Assembly: GCA_964593725.1 (NCBI GenBank)
Contig: CAZQJS010000006.1
Location: 1-64,000, forward strand
Length of the DNA stretch: 64,000 nt
DNA from: JAIOSM01 sp964593725
GTDB taxonomy: Bacteria > Desulfobacterota > Desulfobacteria > Desulfobacterales > Desulfobacteraceae
Direction of reading: 5' to 3'
Under the pieces are notes generated by a model. It was not told the DNA's origin. It did no database searches and saw only the letters and a list, made by a program, of their open reading frames with translations. Positions 1-8,083 of the stretch are shown here, in pieces (positions within the stretch are counted from its first letter, which is position 1; every line of letters begins with the position of its first letter). Both the position numbers and the translations under genes were made by a program.

Positions 1-157
1 CCATTAAAGAAGCCAGAAGTCCGCTTGATTTTTAGGGGTTTACATAGCTCCGCCTGGTCGCTTTTTTTGAAATATTCTGGAAAAGCAGCCCTATCTTAGT
101 AATTCAGACTTGAGATGTCAACTGAAAAATTTTTCTTATTAAAATAGATATTGTGGT
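1..157. other. Non-coding window edge downstream of the glycyl radical enzyme gene
   Basis: No gene could be supported here. Short open stretches exist on the plus strand, but none has a start in the window or resembles a known family. No clear hairpin terminator follows the minus-strand gene that ends at 158. A 17-base stretch at about 70-86 (AATATTCTGGAAAAGCA) recurs with one mismatch at about 37959-37975; see findings. Confidence 0.4.
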
Positions 158-2530
158 TTATGCGTTCAGGCAGGTTCTGCTGATAATTTCATTCTTCATA
201 TCAAGGGAAAGATCATTAAAATAAGATGAATATCCTGATACTCTGACCAGGAGGTTGGGATACTTTTCCGGGTTATCCCTGGCATCAATTAGAATTTGCG
301 GATCAAGAACATTAATCTGTGCCTGCATGCCGCCTCTTTTAAAATATGTATCAAAAAGATAAATTAATGCGCTTATACCGGTTTTTCCCCTGAGGGTATG
401 GGGTGTAAATTTCATGTTGAAATTGATTCCGTTTCCGAATTTCGTAAAATCAAACCGATTCATGGAATTTAAAAGTGCTGTGGGCCCTTTTCTGTCCATT
501 GAATTCATGGGCGATATACCCGATGAAAAAGGTTCCGGATTTTTTCTACCATTGGGGAGGGCAGATGTTATACTGCCAAAATATTTATGGGCTGTAACTG
601 AATAGAGGCCTGCTGTGTAGGCACCTCCCCTGGTATTATTTCCAAAGCTTTCAAGGGTTTTTAAAAATATGTCAGCAGCATATACAGACCATTTATCGAC
701 ATTCTCATCATCATTTCCAAATTTGGGAAGATTTAAAAAATAGTTAAGGTCTTTTGAATCATTAAAGTTGTTTTCTAACATCAGACACATATCCTTAAAA
801 CTCATTTTCTTATCAAGGAAAACAGCCTTTTCAATGGCATGGAAAGCATCTCCCGTATCAACCGGACCTACGCACTGAATGCCTGAGAAATTATAAAGGG
901 CTCCACCTGCTGTGGAGCATCTGCCCGATGCAAGGCATCCCTCAAGCAGCATGCTGGTTAATGGGGTTGGATGATATTTTTTATTTGCTGATTCTACAGC
1001 CTTAAGATCCTTTATTAGCTTTCCCATCATGTATTCAAGCTGTATTTCAAATGCTCTTTTTACATCGTCCATGGATTTGAATCGTGATAAAAGCCTGGTT
1101 TTTCTACCTGTTCTGAAAATTGATCCAAATCTTCTTCCCTGATTTAAAGCAAGTTCCAGAACAGCAGGGGTATTGAAAATAGCTGCATCAGTTGATGAAA
1201 AACTTTTCCCCTGGCATACCGGCTCAACACATCCTACAGCAGTGTAGTTTCGTGCATCTTTGATGTCATACCCATGGGCAGTCATGGTTTTAATAATAAT
1301 ATCATCATTATACAATGCAGGAGAGTTGCTGCCTCTGGCAAGTATTGAGAAAATTTTTTCTTTAAAGGCCTTTAAAGTCTTTGAATGAATCCTTGCATGG
1401 AAATTTGGCTGGCGCATACCAAGGCCTGTTACTACATCGAGCATAAGAAGACTCAGATCATTTACAGCATCATCCCCCTTTGCATCCTGCCCGCCAATTG
1501 TAATCACCTGTCCATTGGACATGCCGCCATGGAAGTTTGTTAAAAGCTTTGAAAAAACAGGAATGATTTCGTTAAACTTAATGCAGAATGATGCAAACAG
1601 CTCTCTGGCTGTTTCATTGTTAATTATTTTATTTTTTAAATCTTTTTTATAAAATCTGTGGAGGTACTGATCCATCCTGCCCGGGCAGGCTGAATTATCA
1701 AGGCTTTCCAGGTTAATGGCAATATGGGTTAAAAAAATGATCTGAAGTGCGCCATGGAAAGATTCTGCACCCTGCTGGAATTCATTTTTACAAATTGCAC
1801 TGATCTTTAAAAGCTCTTTTTTTCTTTTTATATCTGATTCTTTTTCTGCCATATTCTGTGCAAGCAGTGCATATCTTCCGGCAAAGCCTGCAAGCCCTTT
1901 GCATATTATTTTAACCCCTTCGTAGAAGTGCCAGGATTCTGACTCTTTTTTTACATTCTGCTGATACTCCATTGCCTCTTTAAAAAGGCCATTGGTTCCA
2001 ATTGTGATTAATTTTTCATAGTCAGGAGCAATATGGGAAATCCCTCCGCTCTCATTAATAAGGTAAAATCGTGCCTTTAACTGATTAAAGATGAATCTTA
2101 TCTTTTTAAAAGGCGATTTATATGCTTTAACCGCCATGAAACGAAACAGCCAGAAAGGTATTATTCCCAGAAGTTTCAATATTTCATTTCTTGTTATTTT
2201 CAAAGGATTGGTCTTTCTGGAAGAAAACTTAAATATGTCAAGCATGACCGGGACACCGTGAAGTTCAGGATAGATTGAGCCGCCAACCCTCTGGCAGGTA
2301 AAATTTCCCACAATCAATTCATCAGGATAAATGGCGATGCTCTTTTCAAGCAGGACTTTTGTCAAAGCCCCGGCCATTTGAACATGGTGTGATTTTTTCC
2401 TGTTGGATCTTTTTTTATGCCAGGCTGTCCATATCAATGCCCGTTCCGTGCATACAGCCGGTTCAGCAGTCTGCACAGCTCTTTTTAAACGTTCAACCCT
2501 TTTAGATATAAAGATCTTATTTTCAGTCAT
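158..2530 (-). CDS. Glycyl radical enzyme, eliminase/dehydratase type (PFL family), substrate unknown
   Basis: A pyruvate-formate-lyase-family glycyl radical enzyme of 790 residues. The radical site is in the C-terminal motif RVSGYSSYF (Gly766). The catalytic thiyl motif GCVEP lies at about 433-437 (Cys434, Glu436). A glutamate two residues after the cysteine is typical of the eliminases (diol dehydratases, choline and isethionate lyases, hydroxyproline dehydratase) and not of true pyruvate formate-lyase. An N-terminal PFL-type helical domain with PDELIVGN supports the family. I cannot name the substrate: no microcompartment, aldehyde dehydrogenase or transporter genes lie beside it. An upstream in-frame start gives 10 more residues, but the ATG at 2530 is preferred because GGAGG sits about 10 bases before it and it overlaps the activase stop by 8 bases, suggesting translational coupling. 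The cytoplasmic enzyme would be inactive until activated and is oxygen sensitive. Confidence 0.88.
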   Translation of the reverse strand: MTENKIFISKRVERLKRAVQTAEPAVCTERALIWTAWHKKRSNRKKSHHVQMAGALTKVLLEKSIAIYPDELIVGNFTCQRVGGSIYPELHGVPVMLDIFKFSSRKTNPLKITRNEILKLLGIIPFWLFRFMAVKAYKSPFKKIRFIFNQLKARFYLINESGGISHIAPDYEKLITIGTNGLFKEAMEYQQNVKKESESWHFYEGVKIICKGLAGFAGRYALLAQNMAEKESDIKRKKELLKISAICKNEFQQGAESFHGALQIIFLTHIAINLESLDNSACPGRMDQYLHRFYKKDLKNKIINNETARELFASFCIKFNEIIPVFSKLLTNFHGGMSNGQVITIGGQDAKGDDAVNDLSLLMLDVVTGLGMRQPNFHARIHSKTLKAFKEKIFSILARGSNSPALYNDDIIIKTMTAHGYDIKDARNYTAVGCVEPVCQGKSFSSTDAAIFNTPAVLELALNQGRRFGSIFRTGRKTRLLSRFKSMDDVKRAFEIQLEYMMGKLIKDLKAVESANKKYHPTPLTSMLLEGCLASGRCSTAGGALYNFSGIQCVGPVDTGDAFHAIEKAVFLDKKMSFKDMCLMLENNFNDSKDLNYFLNLPKFGNDDENVDKWSVYAADIFLKTLESFGNNTRGGAYTAGLYSVTAHKYFGSITSALPNGRKNPEPFSSGISPMNSMDRKGPTALLNSMNRFDFTKFGNGINFNMKFTPHTLRGKTGISALIYLFDTYFKRGGMQAQINVLDPQILIDARDNPEKYPNLLVRVSGYSSYFNDLSLDMKNEIISRTCLNA

Positions 2531-3443
2531 AAACAACTGCCTCCATTCCCTCCTTTTCAAACATCTTTTTTATATAAGCACATTTTTCCGGCCTTAGACT
2601 TTTTATTTCAAGGGAAGACAGGTCTGTTTTTATCCTCTGAAGCTTGGCCTCACCCATGTTATGAAAGGGAAGGCAGTGTATTGTTTTGTGGTTGTTCTTC
2701 TTTAAAAAAGAGGACAGGAAGACAATATTCTCCTCTGTATCATTGATGCCGGGAATAACAGGCATCCTTGGCTGAAGCCCTGGAAAAGACCGGGAAAGCA
2801 GTGAAAAATTTTTTAGAATTTTTGTATTGCCGCACCCGGTAAATTTTTTATGAATATGTGTGTCCATATGTTTTAAATCAAAGTAAATCATATCTGTAAA
2901 TGGCAGGATCTGCTCCATTGCATCCATGGGGAAAACCCCGCATGTCTCGATATTAACATGGATCCCATGTATTTTTAACTGTCTTGCAATGTTTTTTAAA
3001 AAACCAGGATACAACATGGGTTCTCCACCGGAAAAAGTCACCCCACCCTTTGAATCCTTATAAAAATCAATGTCCTTTAAAACCTCATGCAAAAGTTCAT
3101 CACTTGTCCATTTCCTGCCTGCCATCACAATACTTTTTTCAGGGCATACTGTTGCACATAACCCGCAGAATGTACATTTTGAATGATCAATCCTCCGGGC
3201 TTTTTCTTCCAAAACAGCATTTTCAGGGCAGATTGTTTTACAGGTCATACAAAGGGTGCACCGGTCAGCATAAAATACAGGTTGAGGCTGGTGTAACTGG
3301 GATTCCGGGTTCTGACACCATGCGCATCTCAAAGGACAGCCTTTAAAAAACACAGTTGTGCGGATACCCGGACCGTCATGGAGAGAAAATCGTTGAATAT
3401 CAAATATGATTACCGGGCGCTGACCCGGGTCTGAATTGTCCAT
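2523..3443 (-). CDS. Glycyl-radical enzyme activating enzyme (radical SAM)
   Basis: This 306-residue radical SAM enzyme installs the glycyl radical on the partner encoded immediately downstream. The radical SAM cluster motif CxxxCxxC is Cys36, Cys40 and Cys43 (GCPLRCAWC). It is followed by a two-cluster ferredoxin insert at about 62-105 (CTLCMTCKTIC and CTFCGLCATVC), which is typical of activases of the eliminase-type glycyl radical enzymes and absent from PflA. A GGEP motif for SAM binding follows (TFSGGEP). It is the first gene of a two-gene operon: its stop overlaps the start of the glycyl radical enzyme, so the pairing is secure although the substrate is unknown. A good -35/-10 promoter lies 54-82 bases upstream. 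Confidence 0.93.
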   Translation of the reverse strand: MDNSDPGQRPVIIFDIQRFSLHDGPGIRTTVFFKGCPLRCAWCQNPESQLHQPQPVFYADRCTLCMTCKTICPENAVLEEKARRIDHSKCTFCGLCATVCPEKSIVMAGRKWTSDELLHEVLKDIDFYKDSKGGVTFSGGEPMLYPGFLKNIARQLKIHGIHVNIETCGVFPMDAMEQILPFTDMIYFDLKHMDTHIHKKFTGCGNTKILKNFSLLSRSFPGLQPRMPVIPGINDTEENIVFLSSFLKKNNHKTIHCLPFHNMGEAKLQRIKTDLSSLEIKSLRPEKCAYIKKMFEKEGMEAVVYD

Positions 3444-3496
3444 TGCCCTTTGAGCCCAATTCCGATTTCCAGAATTTATGTTATCAGTCCTTCTGC

Positions 3497-3525
3497 ACTA
3501 TAGATAGGGAAATATTTTTTGTCAA
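3497..3525 (-). promoter_or_regulatory. Sigma-70-type promoter of the activase/glycyl radical enzyme operon
   Basis: On the minus strand TTGACA (3520-3525) and TATAGT (3497-3502) are separated by exactly 17 bases. The predicted start falls near 3490, leaving a leader of about 45 bases before the activase ATG at 3443. No inducer-responsive operator was recognised. Confidence 0.6.
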
Positions 3526-3627
3526 GGCGTTCTTATGAAAGGCAAAAAGATTGATTTTCCAGCCGGACTTAATACTGCAGGTATAAAAGATGATCATCCT
3601 GAATTACTGAAGATCATTATGAAATTC

Positions 3628-3656
3628 TTGACTTTTTTTTACATTTAAGATAAAAG
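3628..3656 (+). promoter_or_regulatory. Putative promoter of the rpmF-acpP run
   Basis: TTGACT (3628-3633), a 17-base T-rich spacer and TAAAAG (3651-3656) precede rpmF by about 60 bases. The -10 match is moderate. This may drive the whole plus-strand housekeeping run that follows. Confidence 0.45.
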
Positions 3657-3718
3657 TATATGTTTTTATCAGGATGATTTATATTTAAGTAACAAAAATA
3701 ATGGCTAGGAGAAAATAA

Positions 3719-3910
3719 ATGGCTGTACCAAAACAGAAATCTTCAAAAAGCAGGGGAAGAAAAAGACGAACTCACCAGAAAGTTGCAGCTCCAACAGTGG
3801 TGCTTTGCCCTGAATGTCAGGAACCAAAACTCCCCCATACTGCATGCCCTGAATGTGGAGTATACAATGGAAGACAGATTATCAAAGATGACCTGGATGA
3901 TGATGAATAA
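3719..3910 (+). CDS. rpmF: 50S ribosomal protein L32
   Basis: A 63-residue L32 with the family start MAVPKQKSSKSR, a basic N-terminal tail and a zinc-ribbon made of two CPEC pairs (about residues 31-34 and 44-47). It is a structural protein of the large ribosomal subunit. The C-terminal end is unusually acidic (DDLDDDE), a normal variation. AGGAG lies just before the ATG. In many bacteria rpmF is followed by plsX and fab genes; here acpP follows directly, which suggests loss or relocation of the fatty-acid genes. Confidence 0.97.
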   Translation: MAVPKQKSSKSRGRKRRTHQKVAAPTVVLCPECQEPKLPHTACPECGVYNGRQIIKDDLDDDE

Positions 3911-3952
3911 TCTTTTTTGATAAACGTTTATTTAAGGAGACTAACCTTACCC

Positions 3953-4186
3953 ATGACTGTTGAAGCAAAGGTTAAAAAAGTAATAGCACAGAAACTGAAC
4001 AATGTTGATATTGAGGATGTTATCCCGGAAGCCTCCCTTATTGAGGATCTTGGGGCTGACTCCCTTGCAATTATCGAACTTGTGATGTCAATGGAAGAGA
4101 CCTTTAATATTGACATTGAGGATGAAGATGCTGAAAAGCTTTTAACTGTCCAGGATGCCATTGATTACATTAAGGCAAACTCATAA
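3953..4186 (+). CDS. acpP: Acyl carrier protein
   Basis: A 77-residue acidic four-helix carrier for fatty-acid synthesis. The phosphopantetheine attachment site is Ser37 in GADSLAIIELV. An in-frame start at 3917 would add 12 hydrophobic/basic residues not found in the family. The ATG at 3953 is preferred because AAGGAGA lies 14-20 bases before it and the product starts MTVEAKVKKV, as other ACPs do. It follows rpmF by 42 bases and precedes rpiB by 15, so all three are probably co-transcribed. No other fatty-acid gene is adjacent. Confidence 0.96.
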   Translation: MTVEAKVKKVIAQKLNNVDIEDVIPEASLIEDLGADSLAIIELVMSMEETFNIDIEDEDAEKLLTVQDAIDYIKANS

Positions 4187-4201
4187 AACAGAGGTAGAAA
4201 A

Positions 4202-4642
4202 GTGGGCAACGAACAATCGATAATAATCGGAAGTGACCATGCAGCTTTTGAACTCAAGGAAAAAATAAAAAAATTCCTGTCTGATTATGGCCTTGCCGTA
4301 ACTGATGCCGGCACATCAAGTGATGTATCAGTAAACTATGTTGATTTTGGTAAAAAGGTTGCCGGGGCAGTATCAGAAAAAAAGTTTACCAGGGGTATAC
4401 TTTTATGCGGCACCGGACTTGGTATGTCCATGACAGCCAACCGTTTTCCAAAGATAAGGGCTGCCCTGTGCAATGACCTCTTTGCTGCACGCATGAGCCG
4501 CCTGCATAATGATTCCAACATCCTTGTTATGGGGGGCCGTGTTATAGGTGATATACTGGCTTTTGATATTGTTAAGACCTGGCTTGAAACTCCATTTGAA
4601 GGTGGAAGACACCTTGACCGTATTCAGACCATAGACCAGTAA
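4202..4642 (+). CDS. rpiB: Ribose-5-phosphate isomerase B
   Basis: A 146-residue RpiB/LacAB-family enzyme interconverting ribose 5-phosphate and ribulose 5-phosphate in the non-oxidative pentose phosphate pathway. The N-terminal GSDHAAFELK and the catalytic Cys69 in GILLCGTGLGMS identify it, followed by the RAALCNDLFAA and HNDSNILVMGGR family blocks. Translation begins at GTG 4202 with AGAGGT upstream. The rpiB-glyA order that follows is common in bacteria of this group. Confidence 0.95.
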   Translation: MGNEQSIIIGSDHAAFELKEKIKKFLSDYGLAVTDAGTSSDVSVNYVDFGKKVAGAVSEKKFTRGILLCGTGLGMSMTANRFPKIRAALCNDLFAARMSRLHNDSNILVMGGRVIGDILAFDIVKTWLETPFEGGRHLDRIQTIDQ

Positions 4643-4734
4643 TAACCAGCCGGCAGCAAACAAGACAAGCTGTTCAATCAATATTATTTATTAACTTAAT
4701 AATAAAATTTAGGGTATGACCTTAGGATAGAGAC

Positions 4735-5967
4735 ATGAATGACCTTAGAACCATTGATCCTGAAATTAAAGATATAATACTGGCAGAAGAGAAAAGGCAG
4801 GAGTTCGGCATTAACCTCATTGCTTCGGAAAATACGGCCAGTCCGGCTGTCATGGAAGCCCAGGGTTCTGTTCTCACAAACAAGTATGCTGAGGGTTATC
4901 CTTCAAAACGTTATTATGGCGGGTGTATTAATGTTGACAAGGCTGAAGAGCTTGCAATTGAACGCGCAAAACAGCTCTTTGGCACAGAATATGCCAATGT
5001 ACAACCCCATTCAGGTTCCCAGGCAAACATGGGTGTCTACTTTGCACTTCTGGAACCCGGAGATACTGTTCTTGCAATGAGTTTATCCCATGGCGGCCAT
5101 TTAACCCATGGAAGCAGTGTCAGTTTCTCAGGCAGGCTTTTTAATTTTGTCCATTACGGTCTCTCTCCTGAAACCGAAACAATTGATTTAAAAGAGGTTG
5201 CAAGGCTTGCAGAAAAACATAAACCAAAATTGATCCTTGCCGGTGCCAGTGCATACCCGAGAATAATTGATTTTAAAGGTTTTTCTGAAATTGCAAAATC
5301 TGTGGGAGCCCTGTTCATGGTGGACATGGCCCATATTGCAGGCCTTGTTGCAGGAGGTGTTCACCCCTCCCCTGTTCCCTTTGCTGATATTGTAACCTCC
5401 ACCACCCATAAAACCCTGCGGGGACCAAGGGGTGGATTGATTCTATCTTCAGCAGAGCTTGGAAAAAAGATCTCAAGCCATATATTCCCGGGTATACAGG
5501 GCGGGCCCCTGATGCATGTAATTGCGGCAAAAGCTGTAGCATTCAAGGAGGCACTGTCCCAATCCTTTAAAGAGTATCAGGTCCAGGTTATTAAAAACGC
5601 ATCAACCCTTGCAGACACCATGATCCAACGGGGTATAAAACTTGTTTCAAAGGGCACGGATAATCATATGATGCTTGCAGACCTGACAGATAAAAATATT
5701 TCAGGAAAAGAGGCCGAGGAAAAACTTGGGGCTGCCAATATCACCGTGAATAAAAACAGTGTGCCCAATGAGACAAGAAGCCCTTTTATCACAAGCGGAA
5801 TACGCATAGGCACTTCCCTTGTAACTTCCAGGGGTATGGGCGGAAATGAAATGAAAATCATAGCAGATGCAATATGTGATATAATATATGATCCCTCAAA
5901 GATTGAACCCGTTGCCCTTGCCATGGAAGAGCTCTGTAGAAAATTCCCTCTATATAAAAAGGCTTAA
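4735..5967 (+). CDS. glyA: Serine hydroxymethyltransferase
   Basis: A 410-residue PLP enzyme of the cytoplasm that converts serine and tetrahydrofolate to glycine and 5,10-methylene-tetrahydrofolate. The Schiff-base lysine is Lys226 within TTHKTLRGPRGG. Other family blocks are the N-terminal LIASENTASPAV, YAEGYPSKRYYGGC and MVDMAHIAGLVAGG. Length and start are normal. It is separated by only 2 bases from the dCMP deaminase gene, which fits a shared role, since methylene-tetrahydrofolate and dUMP are both substrates of thymidylate synthase. No glycine riboswitch was found in the 92 bases upstream. Confidence 0.97.
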   Translation: MNDLRTIDPEIKDIILAEEKRQEFGINLIASENTASPAVMEAQGSVLTNKYAEGYPSKRYYGGCINVDKAEELAIERAKQLFGTEYANVQPHSGSQANMGVYFALLEPGDTVLAMSLSHGGHLTHGSSVSFSGRLFNFVHYGLSPETETIDLKEVARLAEKHKPKLILAGASAYPRIIDFKGFSEIAKSVGALFMVDMAHIAGLVAGGVHPSPVPFADIVTSTTHKTLRGPRGGLILSSAELGKKISSHIFPGIQGGPLMHVIAAKAVAFKEALSQSFKEYQVQVIKNASTLADTMIQRGIKLVSKGTDNHMMLADLTDKNISGKEAEEKLGAANITVNKNSVPNETRSPFITSGIRIGTSLVTSRGMGGNEMKIIADAICDIIYDPSKIEPVALAMEELCRKFPLYKKA

Positions 5968-5969
5968 CT

Positions 5970-6431
5970 ATGAGTGACGATCCTGCAAACAGGCCATCCT
6001 GGGATGCATACTTCATGGGTATAACCGAGCTTGTTGCAACACGTTCCACATGTCTCAGGCGTAAAGTAGGTGCCATTCTTGTCAAAGATAAAAGAATTCT
6101 CACAAGCGGATATAATGGTGCCCCCACCAAGGTGCCCCATTGCATTGAAACCGGATGCTTAAGGGAACAGCTCAACGTACCCTCCGGAGAAAAACATGAA
6201 CTGTGCCGGGGTGTCCATGCCGAACAGAATGCAATCATCCAGGCTGCCAACCATGGAATTACAGTAAAGGGTTCAGTCCTGTACTGCACAAACCAGCCAT
6301 GCTCAATCTGTGCAAAAATGATTATCAATGCCGGAATTAAAAAAATATATTTCAAGCATGGCTATAATGACCCTTTAGCTGAAGAGATGTTTAAACAGGC
6401 AGGAATTGCCCTTATTAAACCAGACCTATAA
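5970..6431 (+). CDS. Deoxycytidylate (dCMP) deaminase
   Basis: A 153-residue zinc-dependent deaminase converting dCMP to dUMP for thymidylate synthesis. The zinc and proton-shuttle motif is HAEQNAI, with the paired cysteines in NQPCSICAKMI. The N-terminal part has the family signature ATRSTCLRRKVGAILVKD and GYNGAP. It lies between glyA and nrdR, all involved in folate/nucleotide metabolism. A nucleoside CMP/dCMP deaminase of the ComEB type has the same fold and length, and ComEB-like proteins are in this family, so I treat them as one call. Confidence 0.9.
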   Translation: MSDDPANRPSWDAYFMGITELVATRSTCLRRKVGAILVKDKRILTSGYNGAPTKVPHCIETGCLREQLNVPSGEKHELCRGVHAEQNAIIQAANHGITVKGSVLYCTNQPCSICAKMIINAGIKKIYFKHGYNDPLAEEMFKQAGIALIKPDL

Positions 6432-6445
6432 ACAGGAGGTTTAAG

Positions 6446-6958
6446 TTGGAGTGTCCTTATTGTGGTGAACCCAATACCAAGGTTGTCGACTCCCGCCGGG
6501 GAAAAATAAAATCAGAAGTCAGGCGGCGCAGGGAGTGTATGGAGTGTTCCAAAAGATTTACCACCTTTGAAAGGGTGGAAGATATCCCTGTCATGGTTAT
6601 TAAGAAGGATAACCTGAGAGAAGAGTTTAACCGGAATAAAATACTGGCCGGGATTAAAAAAGCGTGTGAAAAGCGGGCAATCAGTATAAACCAGATTGAA
6701 ATGATAGTGGAAGAGATCCAGCGGGAGCTCAGGGAGAACAATGATAAAGAGGTACCTTCCAAGCTCATTGGCGAAAAAATAATGGAAAAACTGCACAGGC
6801 TGGATGATGTTGCCTATGTGAGATTTGCATCTGTTTATCGTGATTTTAAAGATGTGGATGATTTTGTCCAGGAACTGAAAACAATTATACTACGCAAGGG
6901 AACAGGCCAGGACGGCATCAAGGCTTTAATTGATCCCCACGGAAAACCAGATGAATAA
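6446..6958 (+). CDS. nrdR: Transcriptional repressor NrdR
   Basis: A 170-residue zinc-ribbon plus ATP-cone regulator that represses ribonucleotide reductase genes in response to ATP/dATP. Zinc ligands are Cys3, Cys6, Cys31 and Cys34, with the conserved VDSRR and RRRRECMEC block between them. The ATP-cone occupies about residues 48-140 and ends in the family's VAYVRFASVYRDF. The start is TTG at 6446 with a strong AGGAGGT eight bases before it, and the product then begins MECPYCG as the family requires. Its neighbour ribD overlaps its end, a common arrangement (nrdR-rib operon). Confidence 0.96.
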   Translation: MECPYCGEPNTKVVDSRRGKIKSEVRRRRECMECSKRFTTFERVEDIPVMVIKKDNLREEFNRNKILAGIKKACEKRAISINQIEMIVEEIQRELRENNDKEVPSKLIGEKIMEKLHRLDDVAYVRFASVYRDFKDVDDFVQELKTIILRKGTGQDGIKALIDPHGKPDE

Positions 6959-8081
6959 CCAGGCAGACAATTTGTCAAACGACCAAAGATATATGAAAAA
7001 AGCCCTGGCCCTTGCACGGAAAGGTAAAGGCTTTACATCTCCTAATCCTGCTGTGGGAGCTGTTGTTGTTAAAAATAATACAATTGTGGGGAGAGGGTGG
7101 CACAGGGGTGCAGGCCTTGCCCATGCCGAAGTTGAAGCAATAGACGATGCAGGCTCAAATGCCCGTGCATCCACCCTCTATGTCACACTTGAGCCGTGCA
7201 ATCACCATGGTAAAACTCCTCCCTGCACGGGAAAAATCCTCAATGCAGGCATTAAACGTGTTGTGATCGGCTGCAGGGACCCGAACCCGGATGTAAGGGG
7301 AAACGGGATTCAGCACTTACAGAAAAATAATATTGATGTTTCTGTAAACCTGCTCCAAAAAGAGGCTGAAGCACTTATTGAGGACTTTTCGTGGTATACC
7401 TGCAATGGCAGAAGACCCTTTGTAACCCTTAAATGCGCTTTGACCATTGACGGCAGGATTGCAACATCAACAGGCGACTCAAAATGGATCACCAATGAAA
7501 AATCACGAAAATATGTCCATTTGCTCAGGCATGAAAATGATGCAATACTTATAGGTGCCGGGACTTTAAAAGCCGATGATCCTTCCCTGACAGCAAGAGT
7601 GGATGATTTTAATGCAAAGGACCCTGCAAGGGTGATCCTTGACCCGGATCTTATTATAGATGAAAATGCAAAGGTATTAACCCAGAAATCCGAAGCTCCA
7701 ACCATCATTGCAACATCAAAGCATGCATCATCTGCTAAAAAGGACTGCCTTGAAAAAGCCGGAGCACTGGTACTGGAAGTTCCTGTAAAAGACAAACTGT
7801 TTGACCTTGATTTCCTCCTTAAAAGACTTGGCCGGATGAATATGGTAAGCCTGCTTGTGGAGGGCGGCAGCCATGTTATCAGCTCTTTTTTAAAACAAGA
7901 ACTTGTTAACAAGGCTCTCTTTTTCATTGCCCCTAAAATTTACGGAGGCAGTGACGGTGTACCGGTCTGCAGCGGTAAAGGCCCTGAATTAATGAAACAT
8001 GCAATGGATCTTAATGATATTAATGTCTCAAGATTTGAACAGGACACACTCATCCAGGGATATTTAAACAGGAGGGTTTAA
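6951..8081 (+). CDS. ribD: Bifunctional diaminohydroxyphosphoribosylaminopyrimidine deaminase / 5-amino-6-(5-phosphoribosylamino)uracil reductase
   Basis: This enzyme carries out steps two and three of riboflavin synthesis. The N-terminal deaminase half has HAEVEA (His58, Glu60) and zinc cysteines Cys83 and Cys92 in PCNHHGKTPPC. The C-terminal NADPH reductase half (about 150-376) has RRPFVTLKCALTIDGRIA and ends with a normal RibD tail. I place the start at ATG 6951, overlapping the nrdR stop by 8 bases; an ATG at 6930 adds seven residues and one at 6993 removes fourteen, so the N-terminus is uncertain. It leads the ribD-ribE-ribBA-ribH-nusB cluster. No FMN riboswitch was seen upstream. Confidence 0.95.
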   Translation: MNNQADNLSNDQRYMKKALALARKGKGFTSPNPAVGAVVVKNNTIVGRGWHRGAGLAHAEVEAIDDAGSNARASTLYVTLEPCNHHGKTPPCTGKILNAGIKRVVIGCRDPNPDVRGNGIQHLQKNNIDVSVNLLQKEAEALIEDFSWYTCNGRRPFVTLKCALTIDGRIATSTGDSKWITNEKSRKYVHLLRHENDAILIGAGTLKADDPSLTARVDDFNAKDPARVILDPDLIIDENAKVLTQKSEAPTIIATSKHASSAKKDCLEKAGALVLEVPVKDKLFDLDFLLKRLGRMNMVSLLVEGGSHVISSFLKQELVNKALFFIAPKIYGGSDGVPVCSGKGPELMKHAMDLNDINVSRFEQDTLIQGYLNRRV

Positions 8082-8083
8082 AC

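Noticed and set aside
3535..3648. A 37-codon open frame (MKGKKIDFPAGLN) upstream of rpmF
   Set aside because: It has no clear ribosome-binding site, overlaps the putative rpmF -35 region, and matches no family I recognise.
4643..4734. Glycine riboswitch in front of glyA
   Set aside because: The 92-base gap is too short and shows none of the conserved glycine aptamer sequences.
6890..6951. FMN riboswitch controlling the rib genes
   Set aside because: ribD overlaps nrdR, no RFN-element sequence is present, and the rib genes form part of a longer operon.
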